From Jonquetella anthropi DSM 22815 (GTDB lineage Bacteria > Synergistota > Synergistia > Synergistales > Dethiosulfovibrionaceae): a DNA stretch of 64,000 bases. Shown here in pieces: positions 25,385 through 34,864 of this stretch. The position numbers and the translations under genes were made by a program. Under the pieces are notes generated by a model that was not told the origin of the DNA, searched no databases, and saw only the letters and a program-made list of their open reading frames with translations. Each line of letters opens with the position of its first letter. The first letter of the stretch is position 1. The stretch spans positions 481,010 through 545,009 of the forward strand of contig NZ_CM001376.1 of the NCBI RefSeq assembly GCF_000237805.1, written 5' to 3'.

Positions 25385-26205
25385 GGCGCGGCGCCGCCCG
25401 GAGCGCCGCGGTTCTAGCGCTGGGCCTGTGCCTTGCGGTCAGCTCTGCCGCTTGCGCCGCCTCGTTTGACCTGATGACAACTGACCCGTGGCTTGGAAGC
25501 ATCGGCGCGTTTTTGGGCGGGACGTACCTGCCGGTGGCGCCGATCACGCCGTGGCAGGTCGACGGCAAAACCGAAAAGCACCGCTGGGACGGCAAAACGC
25601 CCCTGTTGGCTCTCGACGTGGCGCAGGCGAAGCGGTTCCGTCTGGTTGGACGGGACGGGAGACTCCTGCCTCACGTGTCGGTTCTGTACGACGAGCGCCC
25701 TCAGACCGACGGTCAGCCTGACGAAGTCTTTTACCTCGATCCGGCTCGGCTGCCGTACGTGGCCCAGAAGGTCATGACCGTCGCCGCGTCGCTCCAGCCG
25801 AAGCACTATTCGTTTTTTCAGCGCCGGCTCGCCGAGTTCGAGTCCCGGCTCAACAGCACGATCCTGTCGGGCCGGCAGCAGCTGAGCGGCCGAAGGTTCT
25901 GGGAACTTGGCGGGTGTCTGTCCGTGTTCTGGCAGGCGTTGGGCTGTCAGGTAGAAAAAAGCGGCGCGGAAGCCAAGGCGGAGGTGCAGCACTGGCTGTC
26001 CCTGCCCGATTCGCTTCGCCGCAAAACCTCGCCGCCATGGAAAGGCGCCACGCTCATCGTCGACTGGACCGTGTCGGACTCGTTGGCCCGGTCGCTTCGC
26101 GGCGCGCCCGGCGTCGCGTTCATCGATCCGCCGGTGGGGCCCCAGCCGCTGTTTGCCCTGCACGACACGTTTCTCAAGCTGGGACAGGAGCGCCCGTGCC
26201 CGTAA
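25381..26205 (+). CDS. Secreted metal-binding (ZnuA/TroA-like) protein, divergent
   Basis: The protein is 274 residues. ATG 25381 overlaps the pyrE stop (ATGA), which decides the start. A signal sequence with a hydrophobic core (residues 8-22) and Cys residues near its end (SAACAAS) suggests export, possibly as a lipoprotein. The middle segment YLDPARLPYVAQKVMTVAAS resembles the linker-helix region of zinc/manganese ABC binding proteins (a DP followed by a long helix). The His ligands usual in that family are not evident, and no permease or ATPase is adjacent. The function is unknown; co-transcription with pyr genes is its only context. Confidence 0.55.
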   Translation: MRRGAARSAAVLALGLCLAVSSAACAASFDLMTTDPWLGSIGAFLGGTYLPVAPITPWQVDGKTEKHRWDGKTPLLALDVAQAKRFRLVGRDGRLLPHVSVLYDERPQTDGQPDEVFYLDPARLPYVAQKVMTVAASLQPKHYSFFQRRLAEFESRLNSTILSGRQQLSGRRFWELGGCLSVFWQALGCQVEKSGAEAKAEVQHWLSLPDSLRRKTSPPWKGATLIVDWTVSDSLARSLRGAPGVAFIDPPVGPQPLFALHDTFLKLGQERPCP

Positions 26206-26221
26206 CGTTTTAACGGCATAC

Positions 26222-26262
26222 AAAAAGCGCCCGCTAGGCTTTTTGCCTAGCGGGCGCTTTTT
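26222..26262. terminator. Bidirectional terminator after the pyr operon
   Basis: An 18-bp perfect stem begins AAAAAGCGCCCGCTAGGC (26222-26239), followed by a TTTTT loop and the exact complement ending in TTTTT. It separates the pyr operon from convergent arcA. Confidence 0.95.
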
Positions 26263-26269
26263 AAGTCGT

Positions 26270-27523
26270 CTATAAGTCGTCCCGAATCAGCGGCATGGTG
26301 GAGCATCTCGGACCGCCGCCGCCTTTGACCAGCTCGTCGGCCTTGACGGCCACGACGTTGATGCCGCCTTTTTGAAGTGCCTCGATGGTCACCTCGTTGC
26401 GGTCCCAAATGCAAACCCGGCCGGGCTCCAGATTTACCGTGTTGCCGCCCGAGCCGGCGCGCTGTTCGGCGAACGCCACGTCGTGCGCCTCTTCGCCGCC
26501 CACCTTGATGATGCGGACGGCGCTCAGCCCTAAAAGCCGCTTGATGGCGCCGAAGAGCGAATCTTCACGGTGAACCTTCAGTGTGTTCTTCGCGCCCCGG
26601 GTGATGTGGAGGGCCGTGATTTTCTCCTCCACGTACGGGTAGAACAGGAACGCGTCATGGTCAATCATGTTCAGGAACATGTCCACGTGAAGGTACATTC
26701 CCATCGGGTCGGCGGCGTTCATTCGCGGGTTGTCGAACATCAGGGCCAGAACGTCGGTTATCGGCCCGTTGTCCATCGTCCGTCGGGCCAGCTGCTCGAT
26801 CGCCTGTGGGCGCGTCCGGTCGTTGACTCCCACGACGAACAGCTGGCTGCTGTAGCAGTGGACGTTGCCGCCCTCAATCGGAGCCGTATCGCCGGGCGCC
26901 TTCCCGTACCACGCCTGTTTGTTCCAGTCGGCGAAGTGAGGATGGTAGGTGAAAATGGCCTTGTAGCAGAGGGGCTCCTTGTGCCGGTCCGGGTTGTTCA
27001 TCACGCCGAAGATCGGCAGGTCGCCCATAATGATGGCCGGGTCTCGGCTGTAGAGGACGTTTGTCATCGGGTAGAGGCACCAGTGGGTCGTGCTATCCGC
27101 CAGAGTTCTGAGGGATACGCCGTCGGTGGCCTCGCTTAGTTCCAGCTTGGTCATCCCGTAGAACAGCCTGTCGACGAGCTGCTGCGGGGAAAGCGACGAG
27201 AGAAAGTCCGCGACGGTCTCGCAGGTCTGCTCGTCCAAAAAGGGACGCTCGATGTCGATCACGCCGCATACAACTTGAGCGCGGGCAATCGGGTTCTCCA
27301 GCGTCTCGCGCAGCAGGTCTTCAAAGAGGAAGACCTTCGTGCCGAACGACTCGACCGCGCGGACGAACTCCTTGTGTTCCTCCAGCGCTTTCTTGGGACT
27401 CGGCACGGCGTCCCATGCCAGAGATGAGACGTTTGTCGGCGTGCAGCGTTCGATCCCGCACCCGGGCGGCTGCATGATAACTTCTCGGAGACGACCGATT
27501 TCGGAACTGACATGAAAGGCCAC
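26270..27523 (-). CDS. arcA: Arginine deiminase
   Basis: This 417-residue enzyme hydrolyses arginine to citrulline and ammonia. The catalytic Cys is in GGGGPRCSTMP close to the C-terminus. Other conserved pieces are the N-terminal IGRLREVIMQPPG, ...DLPIFGVMNN and MYLHVDMFLNMID with its active-site His. GTG 27523 has AAGGAGGAAA about 6 bases upstream. It is monocistronic here, without arcB, arcC or an antiporter nearby, so any ATP-yielding part of the pathway must lie elsewhere. Confidence 0.95.
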   Translation of the reverse strand: MAFHVSSEIGRLREVIMQPPGCGIERCTPTNVSSLAWDAVPSPKKALEEHKEFVRAVESFGTKVFLFEDLLRETLENPIARAQVVCGVIDIERPFLDEQTCETVADFLSSLSPQQLVDRLFYGMTKLELSEATDGVSLRTLADSTTHWCLYPMTNVLYSRDPAIIMGDLPIFGVMNNPDRHKEPLCYKAIFTYHPHFADWNKQAWYGKAPGDTAPIEGGNVHCYSSQLFVVGVNDRTRPQAIEQLARRTMDNGPITDVLALMFDNPRMNAADPMGMYLHVDMFLNMIDHDAFLFYPYVEEKITALHITRGAKNTLKVHREDSLFGAIKRLLGLSAVRIIKVGGEEAHDVAFAEQRAGSGGNTVNLEPGRVCIWDRNEVTIEALQKGGINVVAVKADELVKGGGGPRCSTMPLIRDDL

Positions 27524-27596
27524 GGCGCTTTCCTCCTTCTTCCCGCTGGCTCATTGAGGGCGCGGCGGTGAGTTGTTCTGAAGCTGTCTTCAGCGT

Positions 27597-27623
27597 AAAA
27601 AAATCACCCGCTGTGCGGGTGAT
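27597..27623 (-). terminator. Terminator of the tRNA-Ser(GGA) transcript
   Basis: Read on the minus strand, ATCACCCG, a five-base loop and CGGGTGAT are followed by a run of seven T residues. Confidence 0.9.
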
Positions 27624-27636
27624 CGTTTGTCCTAAG

Positions 27637-27725
27637 TGGCGGAGAGGGAGAGATTTGAACTCTCGGTACCTTGTGGGTACACTTGCCTTCCAAGCAAGCA
27701 CCATCGACCGCTCGGACACCTCTCC
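27637..27725 (-). tRNA. tRNA-Ser, anticodon GGA
   Basis: The acceptor stem GGAGAGG/CCTCTCC, the long class II variable arm, a TTCAAAT T-loop and an encoded CCA (27639-27637) are all present. The anticodon loop TTGGAAG gives GGA, reading UCC/UCU. Confidence 0.95.
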
Positions 27726-27736
27726 GCAACGCGGCA

Positions 27737-27765
27737 ATTGTAACACGTACCAAAGAGAGCCGCAA
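27737..27765 (-). promoter_or_regulatory. Promoter of tRNA-Ser(GGA)
   Basis: On the minus strand TTGCGG (27765-27760), 17 bases and an extended -10 TGTTACAAT are found. The start point would fall about 5-7 bases before the tRNA 5' end. Confidence 0.7.
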
Positions 27766-27826
27766 GGCTGAAGAGGGAACCGATTCAACGAAAAACTTTA
27801 ATTCGTCTCTCCCGCAGCCGTCCCCC

Positions 27827-27855
27827 TTGATATTTCCGGCTTCTCACGTTAGTAT
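27827..27855 (+). promoter_or_regulatory. Promoter of the 4.5S RNA gene
   Basis: TTGATA (27827-27832), a 17-base spacer and TAGTAT (27850-27855) lie about 20 bases before the predicted RNA. Confidence 0.7.
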
Positions 27856-27876
27856 GACTCTTGTCGCTCGGCGTTT

Positions 27877-27988
27877 CGGCTGAGCGGTCAGCCTTGTGCG
27901 GCAGAACGCTCCCCAACCCCGTCAGGTCCGGAAGGAAGCAGCGGTAAGGAGATGGTCTGGGTGCCACAAGACTCTGGCCGCTCAGCCG
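27877..27988 (+). ncRNA. ffs: Signal recognition particle RNA, small bacterial (4.5S) type
   Basis: The conserved apical domain GTCAGGTCCGGAAGGAAGCAGC with the GGTAAGGAGA asymmetric-loop side is unmistakable. The outer helix pairs CGGCTGAGCGG (27877-27887) with CCGCTCAGCCG (27978-27988), giving an RNA of about 112 bases without an Alu domain. It binds Ffh for co-translational membrane targeting. A T run at 28001-28005 probably marks termination. Confidence 0.95.
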
Positions 27989-28003
27989 TGATGCCGGGTG
28001 TTT

Positions 28004-28576
28004 TTATGAGCGGCCGACGGACGGCTTTGACCGGACGCGCTTTGACGGCCTGCCTGCTGCCTCGCCGGCGTCCTTGCCGGTCAGACGGAGAAACTCGTCA
28101 GCGACGGCCCGGGCCGCGTCCAATCGGGCTCGGCACGCCTGAGCCGCCGCCGGCGGAATTTTCGCCAGCATGGCTCGTTCCCGCTCGTCGATGGTGCAGA
28201 GCGAATGGTCGCTGGTCATCTTGTCGGCCAGATAGAGCAGCTTCGCCTCGACTGACGGCGAGCGCCCCAGCTCAAAATGTCTTGCGACCAGCTTGGCCGG
28301 CGCGGGGAACCCCGCTTCCCGGAGGGCGCGGGCTCCTGTTTGGTCGTGCCCCATGCCGTCGGTTCGCCGCAGGTCGTGAGTCAGGGCCGCAGTGACGAGC
28401 AGCGACAGGTCGACGGCCCGTCCATTTCGGACGAGCGCCCGGCCGAGGCGAAGGGCCGTCAAGGCGACAGCCCGTTCATGACGTCTCACCCGCTGTGGCG
28501 TCCCGTGAAGCTGATGAAGCTGGCGTATCTGGGCGAACGACGGCAACTCCCGCCGGCTGGAAGAATTTAGGCTCAT
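28004..28576 (-). CDS. HD-domain protein (predicted phosphohydrolase)
   Basis: This 190-residue protein has a putative metal-binding HD motif in LVTAALTHDLRR, preceded by a His in RRHERAVALTA and followed by HFEL and ADKMTSD, consistent with an HD superfamily fold. ATG 28576 was chosen for AGGAAG upstream, in preference to the open frame that continues to 28660. The Arg/Lys-rich C-terminus is probably disordered. Nucleotides or cyclic nucleotides are typical substrates, but nothing here fixes one. Confidence 0.75.
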   Translation of the reverse strand: MSLNSSSRRELPSFAQIRQLHQLHGTPQRVRRHERAVALTALRLGRALVRNGRAVDLSLLVTAALTHDLRRTDGMGHDQTGARALREAGFPAPAKLVARHFELGRSPSVEAKLLYLADKMTSDHSLCTIDERERAMLAKIPPAAAQACRARLDAARAVADEFLRLTGKDAGEAAGRPSKRVRSKPSVGRS

Positions 28577-28760
28577 ATTTCTCGCTTCCTTACTGCTTTT
28601 GATGGGAAAAGTGAGGTTATTATACTCAAAAGGCCGCCGGTTCGCGAGGCTGACCGGCAAAGCGCCACCGAAGCTTCAAGGCTTGCCAGTTTCGTGAACG
28701 TATTCTTTAGGGTATACTTTAATATCAGCTTAGTTCGGGTTCGCCCGGCAAAACGGAGGA

Positions 28761-30587
28761 ATGACTCACGTGACCGCCGAGATCTCTAAAATACGCAACT
28801 TTTCTATCGTGGCTCACATTGACCACGGCAAGTCGACCTTGGCCGACCGGCTGCTGGAATTTACCGGAGCCATTGATCCCAGAAATATGAAAGATCAGGT
28901 CCTCGACACCTTGGAGCTGGAACGGGAGCGGGGCATCACCATCAAGTCGGTGCCGGTCCGAATGGCCTATCGGGCCCAAGACGGCGAGGACTACGTGCTC
29001 AACCTGATCGACACGCCCGGTCACGTCGACTTTGGCTATGAGGTTTCCCGATCGCTGGCGGCGTGCGAGGGCGCTCTGCTCGTCGTGGACTCGACCCAAG
29101 GTGTTCAGGCCCAGACGCTGGCCAACGCGTACAAGGCGTTCGACCAAGGGTTGGAAATTCTGCCGGTGCTGAACAAGATCGACCTGCCGTCCGCCCGTCC
29201 GGAGGAAATCCGCAAGGAAGTAGAGGACGTGGTGGGCATCGACGCGTCCAAGGCGGTTCCCTGCAGCGCCAAAGAGGGGATCGGCATTAAAGAAATTTTG
29301 GAACAGATCGTCGCGCTGGTGCCTCCGCCGTCGGGAGACCCACAAGCGCCGCTGCAGGCGCTCATCTTTGACGCGGTGTACGACAACTATCGGGGCGTGG
29401 TCTGCTACATCCGAATGGTCAACGGCACGCTGAAGGCCGGCCGAAAAATCAGGCTGATGGCGACAGGCGCCACCTACGAAGTTGAAGAGGTTGGCGTCTT
29501 TTCCCCGCTCTGGAACCCGATCGGCGAACTGGGGCCCGGAGAAGTGGGATATTTTACCGCCAGCATCAAGACCCTGCACGAGGCGAGGGTCGGCGACACG
29601 GTCACGTCAGACGACGTCCCGGCGTCGAGCCCCCTGCCGGGGTACAAGTCGGTCAAGCCGGTGGTGTACTGCGGCATTTACCCGGTGGACCGGGACTCGT
29701 ACCCGCAGGTTCGGGACGCGCTGGAAAAACTGGCGCTGAACGACGCGTCGCTGAGCTTTGACCCGGAAACGTCGGCAGCGCTGGGCTTCGGTTTCCGCTG
29801 CGGATTTTTGGGGCTGCTCCACATGGACATTACCCGAGAGCGGCTGGAACGGGAGTTCGGCGTGTCGCTGGTGGCAACGTTCCCCAACGTGGTCTATCAG
29901 TTGTTGCTGAAAAACGGCTCTATACTGGAAGCCCACCGGCCGACCGACTTCCCTGACGCCGGCGAGATTGACCAGGTTCGGGAGCCGATGATCCGCCTGA
30001 CCGTTTACACGCCGTCGGACTACGTCGGCAAAGTCATGCAGCTCTGTCAGGACAAGCGGGGCACGTTCGAGACGATGGAGTACATCACGCCGGATCGGGT
30101 GCGGGCCATTTACAAGCTGCCGTTGGCCGAGTTCATCGTCGACTTTTACGACCGGCTTCAGGCGGTCACCCGGGGTTATGCGTCGCTGGACTACGATCAC
30201 ATCGGCTTTGAGCCGTCGGACTTGGTCAAGGTCGACGTGCTGATGAACGGCGAGAGCGTGGACGCCTTCTCGTTTATCTGTCACGGCGACGACGCGTACC
30301 ACCGGGGACAGAAGGTCGTTTCCAAGCTGAAGGAGCTGATTCCCCGCCAACTGTTCGAGGTGCCCATTCAGGCGTCTATCGGCAAGCGGGTGATCGTCCG
30401 AGCCAACGTGAAAGCGCTCCGCAAGGACGTGCTGGCCAAGTGCTACGGCGGCGACATCACGCGGAAGAACAAGCTGCTGGAGAAACAGAAAAAAGGAAAA
30501 GAACGGATGAAGCTCATCGGACGGGTGTCCATTCCGCCGGAGGCGTTCCTGCGCTTTCTGGACGTGGACGATGCGGACAGCCGCTGA
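28761..30587 (+). CDS. lepA: Elongation factor 4 (LepA), ribosome-associated GTPase
   Basis: This 608-residue translational GTPase has the G1 loop AHIDHGKST, the effector region [10 protein letters not shown]3 DTPGHVDF and G4 NKIDLP. A C-terminal LepA-specific domain contains the stretch [22 protein letters not shown] 28761 follows CGGAGGA. A TATACT element (28713-28718) lies upstream without a convincing -35. It overlaps hemW by 17 bases. Confidence 0.97.
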   Translation: MTHVTAEISKIRNFSIVAHIDHGKSTLADRLLEFTGAIDPRNMKDQVLDTLELERERGITIKSVPVRMAYRAQDGEDYVLNLIDTPGHVDFGYEVSRSLAACEGALLVVDSTQGVQAQTLANAYKAFDQGLEILPVLNKIDLPSARPEEIRKEVEDVVGIDASKAVPCSAKEGIGIKEILEQIVALVPPPSGDPQAPLQALIFDAVYDNYRGVVCYIRMVNGTLKAGRKIRLMATGATYEVEEVGVFSPLWNPIGELGPGEVGYFTASIKTLHEARVGDTVTSDDVPASSPLPGYKSVKPVVYCGIYPVDRDSYPQVRDALEKLALNDASLSFDPETSAALGFGFRCGFLGLLHMDITRERLEREFGVSLVATFPNVVYQLLLKNGSILEAHRPTDFPDAGEIDQVREPMIRLTVYTPSDYVGKVMQLCQDKRGTFETMEYITPDRVRAIYKLPLAEFIVDFYDRLQAVTRGYASLDYDHIGFEPSDLVKVDVLMNGESVDAFSFICHGDDAYHRGQKVVSKLKELIPRQLFEVPIQASIGKRVIVRANVKALRKDVLAKCYGGDITRKNKLLEKQKKGKERMKLIGRVSIPPEAFLRFLDVDDADSR

Positions 30588-31716
30588 CCTGTTCAGAGGA
30601 ACTGGCTCCGGTCCCTGCGGGCTGTACCTGCACGTGCCATTCTGTCGGGGCAAGTGCCCGTACTGTTCATTTTACAGCCGGCCTCTCACGGCGCGGGCGC
30701 TGGACGAGTACCTGACCGGCGTCGAGCGGGAGCTTGGAATACTCGCGAGCCGCTACAGCGGGAAGCTTCAAACAGTTTATATCGGAGGCGGCACGCCGTC
30801 GGCCCTGCCGATTGACGCGTGGCGGAGATTGTTTGCCGGGCTGGAATGGCTGAAGCGGGAAAGCAGCGCGGAGTTTACCGCCGAGGCGAACCCGGAAAGC
30901 CTGACAGACGAGCTGATCGGGCTGTGGCAGGACCATGGCGTCAACCGGGTGAGCTTGGGCGTCCAGTCTCTTGACGACCGAATCTTGAGCGGCCTGTCCC
31001 GGCATCACAGTGCCGTTCAGGCGCTGGAGCGGACAGCCCAGTGCGTCCGGCTCGGCTTTCGGGTGTCCTGCGACGTCATGTTCGGCCTGCCGGGGCAGAC
31101 GCTGAGGAATTTCGCCGAGACGGTGAAAAGGCTGGTCAGCACGGGAGTTAGACACCTGTCCTTGTATCAGCTGTCCATCGAGCCGGGCAGCTACTGGTGG
31201 GCTCATAGGCCAAAGGAACTGGGCGGCGGCTACGCCCCGTACCGATGGGCCCAGTGGTACCTGCCGCGTCAGGGGTTTCGACAGTACGAGATCGCGTCGT
31301 TCGCCGGGCCGGGCGAGGAAAGCCGGCACAACCAGCTGTACTGGACCCGCGCCAACGTTCTGCCTGCCGGGCCGTCGGCTTGGGGGTACTGGGAAGGGTG
31401 CCGGACGTGCGGCGAGCCGACCGTCGGCCGATGGGCCGCTGACTTGGCGGCCGGGCGGCTTCCTCTTGCCGGCTGGGAGGAACTTAAAGGCGGCCGGGCC
31501 GCCAGCGAGGCGGTTATCTTGGGCACTCGTATGGCCCAGGGAATCGACTTGGCGTCCTGGGAGAGCCAATTTGGCCGCCGGGCCCGGGGCGAGCTGGAAC
31601 GCCGTCTGTCCCTTCTGCCGCCGGATTGTTTTGCCGTTCGGGCCGGTCGGCTGAGCCTAACGCCGAAGGGCATGAGGCTGGGCAACGCGCTTTGGAGTGA
31701 ACTGCTTGAATTATGA
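30571..31716 (+). CDS. hemW: HemW-like radical SAM protein (heme chaperone family)
   Basis: This 381-residue radical SAM protein has its 4Fe-4S motif in [16 protein letters not shown] and the SAM-binding [15 protein letters not shown]-type ([10 protein letters not shown]) and LSLYQL motifs are also present, as in HemW rather than HemN. Members were long annotated as coproporphyrinogen oxidase. It follows lepA as in many bacteria. The start ATG overlaps the lepA end. Confidence 0.92.
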   Translation: MRTAADLFRGTGSGPCGLYLHVPFCRGKCPYCSFYSRPLTARALDEYLTGVERELGILASRYSGKLQTVYIGGGTPSALPIDAWRRLFAGLEWLKRESSAEFTAEANPESLTDELIGLWQDHGVNRVSLGVQSLDDRILSGLSRHHSAVQALERTAQCVRLGFRVSCDVMFGLPGQTLRNFAETVKRLVSTGVRHLSLYQLSIEPGSYWWAHRPKELGGGYAPYRWAQWYLPRQGFRQYEIASFAGPGEESRHNQLYWTRANVLPAGPSAWGYWEGCRTCGEPTVGRWAADLAAGRLPLAGWEELKGGRAASEAVILGTRMAQGIDLASWESQFGRRARGELERRLSLLPPDCFAVRAGRLSLTPKGMRLGNALWSELLEL

Positions 31717-31758
31717 ACGCCGCGAAACGGCGGCTTGAAGGAAAAGGGGAGTCGATTT

Positions 31759-32712
31759 TTGGACGAGCAGATCATCCGGGAAATCGAGCGGATTGTCCCG
31801 TCAGTTCGAGATGAGGATTTGAGCCGGCACTGCAGCTGGCGAATCGGCGGACGGGCCGATCTGTTTGCCGTCCCCGGCGAGGCCGGGCAAGTCGAAGCGG
31901 TTCGGGACTTCTGCTGTCGGGAAGGCGTTCCGCTCGTCGTCATCGGCCAAGGGTCAAACCTGTTGTTTGACGACGAGGGCGTGCGCGGCGTGGTGATGAA
32001 AATAGGATCCCGCTGCGGCGCCTGCGTCATTGACGGCGAAACCGTTCGCGTGCAGGCGGGAGCTTGGGGGCCGGGGGTCGTCCGTCAGACCGGCTCGCGG
32101 GGGCTGTCCGGGCTGGAACACCTGATCGGCGTACCGGGCTGTTTGGGTGGGTTGGTGTTCATGAATGCCGGAAGCCTGCGGCGCTGTATCGGCGAGTCGG
32201 TCGTCTCGGTGAAAGCCCTCGACCCGACAGGCCAAATTCAGGAAGTTTCGCAGAAGGACTGCGGCTTCTCGTACCGGTCGTCGGTCTTTCAGTCCGGCGG
32301 TTGGATCATCCTTTCAGCGGTCCTGCGTCTTGTCCAGTCCGATCGGCTGGGCGTCTTGGCCGAAATGGCCGCGGTTTTGGCCGACCGGAAGCGGAAGTTC
32401 CCCCTTCGATGGCCAACCTGCGGGTCGGTGTTCAGCAACGACACCGGGCTGTTCGAGCGGTTTGGCCCTCCCGGCAAGGTCATCGACCGGATGGGGCTCA
32501 AAGGGACGGCGGTCGGCTCAATGGCCGTGAGCGCCGAACACGGCAACTTCATCATCAACCGAGGCGGCGGTACCTGCGCTCAAGCCGTGGCCCTGATAGG
32601 GCTTCTGCGCCGTCGGGTCTTTGCCCGTACCGGCATTTGGATGAACACGGAAGTCCGCTACGTGAGCCCTGCCGGCTTGGTTTTTCCGGCCAGCCGGCTC
32701 TGCGGGGAATAA
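31759..32712 (+). CDS. murB: UDP-N-acetylenolpyruvoylglucosamine reductase
   Basis: This 317-residue FAD enzyme performs the second step of UDP-MurNAc synthesis. The FAD-binding pieces are SWRIGGRADLF and VIGQGSNLLF, and the catalytic serine lies in TCGSVFSN. The type II pattern YRSSVFQ is present. TTG 31759 was preferred over TTG 31735 because AGGGGAG lies 8 bases upstream of it. It is followed by a hairpin shared with the convergent yedF gene. Confidence 0.94.
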   Translation: MDEQIIREIERIVPSVRDEDLSRHCSWRIGGRADLFAVPGEAGQVEAVRDFCCREGVPLVVIGQGSNLLFDDEGVRGVVMKIGSRCGACVIDGETVRVQAGAWGPGVVRQTGSRGLSGLEHLIGVPGCLGGLVFMNAGSLRRCIGESVVSVKALDPTGQIQEVSQKDCGFSYRSSVFQSGGWIILSAVLRLVQSDRLGVLAEMAAVLADRKRKFPLRWPTCGSVFSNDTGLFERFGPPGKVIDRMGLKGTAVGSMAVSAEHGNFIINRGGGTCAQAVALIGLLRRRVFARTGIWMNTEVRYVSPAGLVFPASRLCGE

Positions 32713-32738
32713 AAATGCCCTCCCGAGCGGGAGGGCAT
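32711..32738 (-). terminator. Terminator of yedF, opposite the end of murB
   Basis: A perfect 11-bp stem ATGCCCTCCCG/CGGGAGGGCAT lies at 32715-32738. On the minus strand it is followed by TTTTTA. On the plus strand the tail is not T-rich, so it works best for yedF. Confidence 0.85.
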
Positions 32739-32749
32739 AGAAGAGCGGA

Positions 32750-33340
32750 TTACAGGCAGACGGCGTTGGACGCCAGCATCGTCGAGACGATTTCAAACAT
32801 GTTGGACACAACGCCGACGCCAATGCTGTCGGTCAGGCCGAAGTGCTTGAGGCAGGTGCCGCAGACCAACACGGAGCCGCCGGCCTTTTCGTAGGCGTTC
32901 AGTGCCTCGCAGGTCGGAGTTCCCCTCACGGCCAGCTTGACTCCTTCGTTCATCAGGGCCACGACCGCAGGGCGCAGGTCGTCCAGCTGGGACAGGGTTC
33001 CCAGCAGACCTTTGATCAGCACTTCGCCGAGCTCGGCGTCGTTGCCGCCCAGCGTCTGATGGGTGATCAGCATGGCGGGCTTGAGCGCCCGGGCTGGCTG
33101 GCACTCGGCTTTCGCCGGGGCCGGAGACGAAACGGCCTTGGTGCCTTCGATGATGATGTCGTCGTTCTCGGCTGACAGCTTCACCGCGTAGCCCTGGCTG
33201 GTCAAGAAGCGGGATACGTTCTGTCCGGCAATGGCGTTGTCCACAGTTACCTGAATAGCTTCGGGCGCGCTGGCTAGGGCTTCGCGGGTCATCATTACCG
33301 GTTGGGGGCATTGCTGGCCCCGTGCGTCTACTTTTTTCAT
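32750..33340 (-). CDS. yedF: YedF-like selenium-metabolism sulfurtransferase-family protein
   Basis: This 196-residue protein has an N-terminal TusA/SirA domain (residues 1-70) with the CPxP motif at QCPQPV and a C-terminal DsrE-like domain carrying LVCGTCLKHFGL. This two-domain architecture is the one associated with selenium metabolism genes. It is divergent from selA-selB, which supports a role in handling or delivering selenium; the precise reaction is not established. GAGGTGA precedes the ATG. A TATAAT-like element at 33416-33411 on the minus strand may serve it. Confidence 0.9.
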   Translation of the reverse strand: MKKVDARGQQCPQPVMMTREALASAPEAIQVTVDNAIAGQNVSRFLTSQGYAVKLSAENDDIIIEGTKAVSSPAPAKAECQPARALKPAMLITHQTLGGNDAELGEVLIKGLLGTLSQLDDLRPAVVALMNEGVKLAVRGTPTCEALNAYEKAGGSVLVCGTCLKHFGLTDSIGVGVVSNMFEIVSTMLASNAVCL

Positions 33341-33372
33341 GACAGGTCACCTCGTCGATCTTCAGGGTGCCG

Positions 33373-33401
33373 TTGGACAGCATCCTCAAAATTGGTATAG
33401 T
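33373..33401 (+). promoter_or_regulatory. Promoter of selA-selB
   Basis: TTGGAC (33373-33378), 17 bases and an extended -10 TGGTATAGT (33393-33401) are present. The start point near 33408 gives a leader of about 50 bases. A minus-strand TATAAT at 33416-33411 lies back to back with it. Confidence 0.78.
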
Positions 33402-33456
33402 ACTTATAAAATTATATCCCAGGGAGACAACGATTACCACAGGGCAGGTGTTGGAC

Positions 33457-34863
33457 GTGAGCAACGAGAATAAGAGGCAGGCTCTTTTGCGGTCTTTGCC
33501 GGCCATGGAAAAAGTGCTGAGCGATTCGAGGCTGTCAGGGTACGATGACCTTGTCGACCGAGGCACGATGAAAAAAATCTGCCGGAGCACATTGGACCGC
33601 TGGCGGGCCGATATTTTGGCCGACCAAAGAGAAACGTACAGCGACGAGTCCTTTTTCGCCGAAATCGTCGAAGAACTGAAACGGCGTCAGAAGCCCAGCC
33701 TTCGCCCGGTGATCAACGCCACAGGCGTGGTGATCCACACCAACTTAGGCCGCTCTCCGCTGGCAGAACAGGCTGTTCAAGCCGTCGCGGAAGTGGCCCG
33801 AGGCTACAGCACGTTGGAATACAACTTGGAGAGCGGTCACCGCGGCCAGAGAAACAGCCACGTGGAATGGCTCCTGTGCCAGCTCACCGGGGCGGAAGCG
33901 GCCGTCGTCGTGAACAACAACGCCGGCGCGGTTCTGCTCGCTCTGGCGGCTCTGGCCGGCGGAAAACAGGCCGTCGTCTCCCGGGGCGAGTTGGTCGAGA
34001 TCGGCGGCTCCTTTCGGATTCCCGATATCATGGGCTTCGCTGGAACCGAGCTCGTCGAGGTGGGCTGCACCAACCGAACTCACGTCTCCGACTACGAGAA
34101 GGCCATCACCGACGACACGGCCATGCTTCTCAAAGTGCACCCGTCCAACTTCCGAATTACCGGATTCCACTCCCAGGTTCCCCGCGAGGAACTGGCCGAA
34201 CTGGCTCACCGCCGGGGCGTCCTGCTGATGGAGGACCTGGGCAGCGGCATCTTGGCCGATCCGAGAGCGCTGGGAATTGAGGACGAACCGACCGTTTGCC
34301 AGTGCCTCGACTCGGGCGTCGACGTCGTGACGTTCTCTGGGGACAAACTGCTCGGCGGGCCGCAGTTCGGCGGGATCGTCGGCCGCCGAAACGTCATCGA
34401 TCGCCTGCGTCACCACCAGCTGCTGCGGGCTCTCCGGTGCGACAAACTGTCGCTGGCCGCAGCCGAGGCGACCCTTCGGCTTTACCTGAGCGGCCAGTGG
34501 AGGCAGGTTCCGACGTTGGCCATGGTCTCGGCTCCGGCCACCGTTTTGTACGAGCGCGCCGAAGCGCTGAAGAGGAAAATCGACGCTGAGCTGGCGGACC
34601 TGTGCCTGCTAACCGCCGTCGTTCAGACCCAAGACGCCGTTGGCGGCGGCTCCTACCCGGAACGCCCTCTGGCCGGGTGGGGGGTCTCCGTGAGGTCTTC
34701 CGAGTCCCTCAGCTCCGGGGCGATTCAAGAGCGGCTCCGTCACGCCGACTTTCCCGTTGTGGCCGGCGCCGGCGACGGGGCCCTCGTCCTGCACCTGCGG
34801 ACGCTTGCCCCCGACTGCGAATCGGCCCTGCTGAAGTCGTTGCGCCAAGCGCTGGAGGCGTGA
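33457..34863 (+). CDS. selA: L-seryl-tRNA(Sec) selenium transferase
   Basis: This 468-residue PLP enzyme converts seryl-tRNA(Sec) to selenocysteinyl-tRNA(Sec) using selenophosphate. The PLP lysine is in [31 protein letters not shown] and the N-terminal tRNA-binding segment SLPAMEKVL are conserved. GTG 33457 was chosen as it gives the usual length and has AGGTG six bases upstream; TTG 33451 is possible. It ends one base before the GTG of selB. Confidence 0.96.
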   Translation: MSNENKRQALLRSLPAMEKVLSDSRLSGYDDLVDRGTMKKICRSTLDRWRADILADQRETYSDESFFAEIVEELKRRQKPSLRPVINATGVVIHTNLGRSPLAEQAVQAVAEVARGYSTLEYNLESGHRGQRNSHVEWLLCQLTGAEAAVVVNNNAGAVLLALAALAGGKQAVVSRGELVEIGGSFRIPDIMGFAGTELVEVGCTNRTHVSDYEKAITDDTAMLLKVHPSNFRITGFHSQVPREELAELAHRRGVLLMEDLGSGILADPRALGIEDEPTVCQCLDSGVDVVTFSGDKLLGGPQFGGIVGRRNVIDRLRHHQLLRALRCDKLSLAAAEATLRLYLSGQWRQVPTLAMVSAPATVLYERAEALKRKIDAELADLCLLTAVVQTQDAVGGGSYPERPLAGWGVSVRSSESLSSGAIQERLRHADFPVVAGAGDGALVLHLRTLAPDCESALLKSLRQALEA

Positions 34864-34864
34864 C

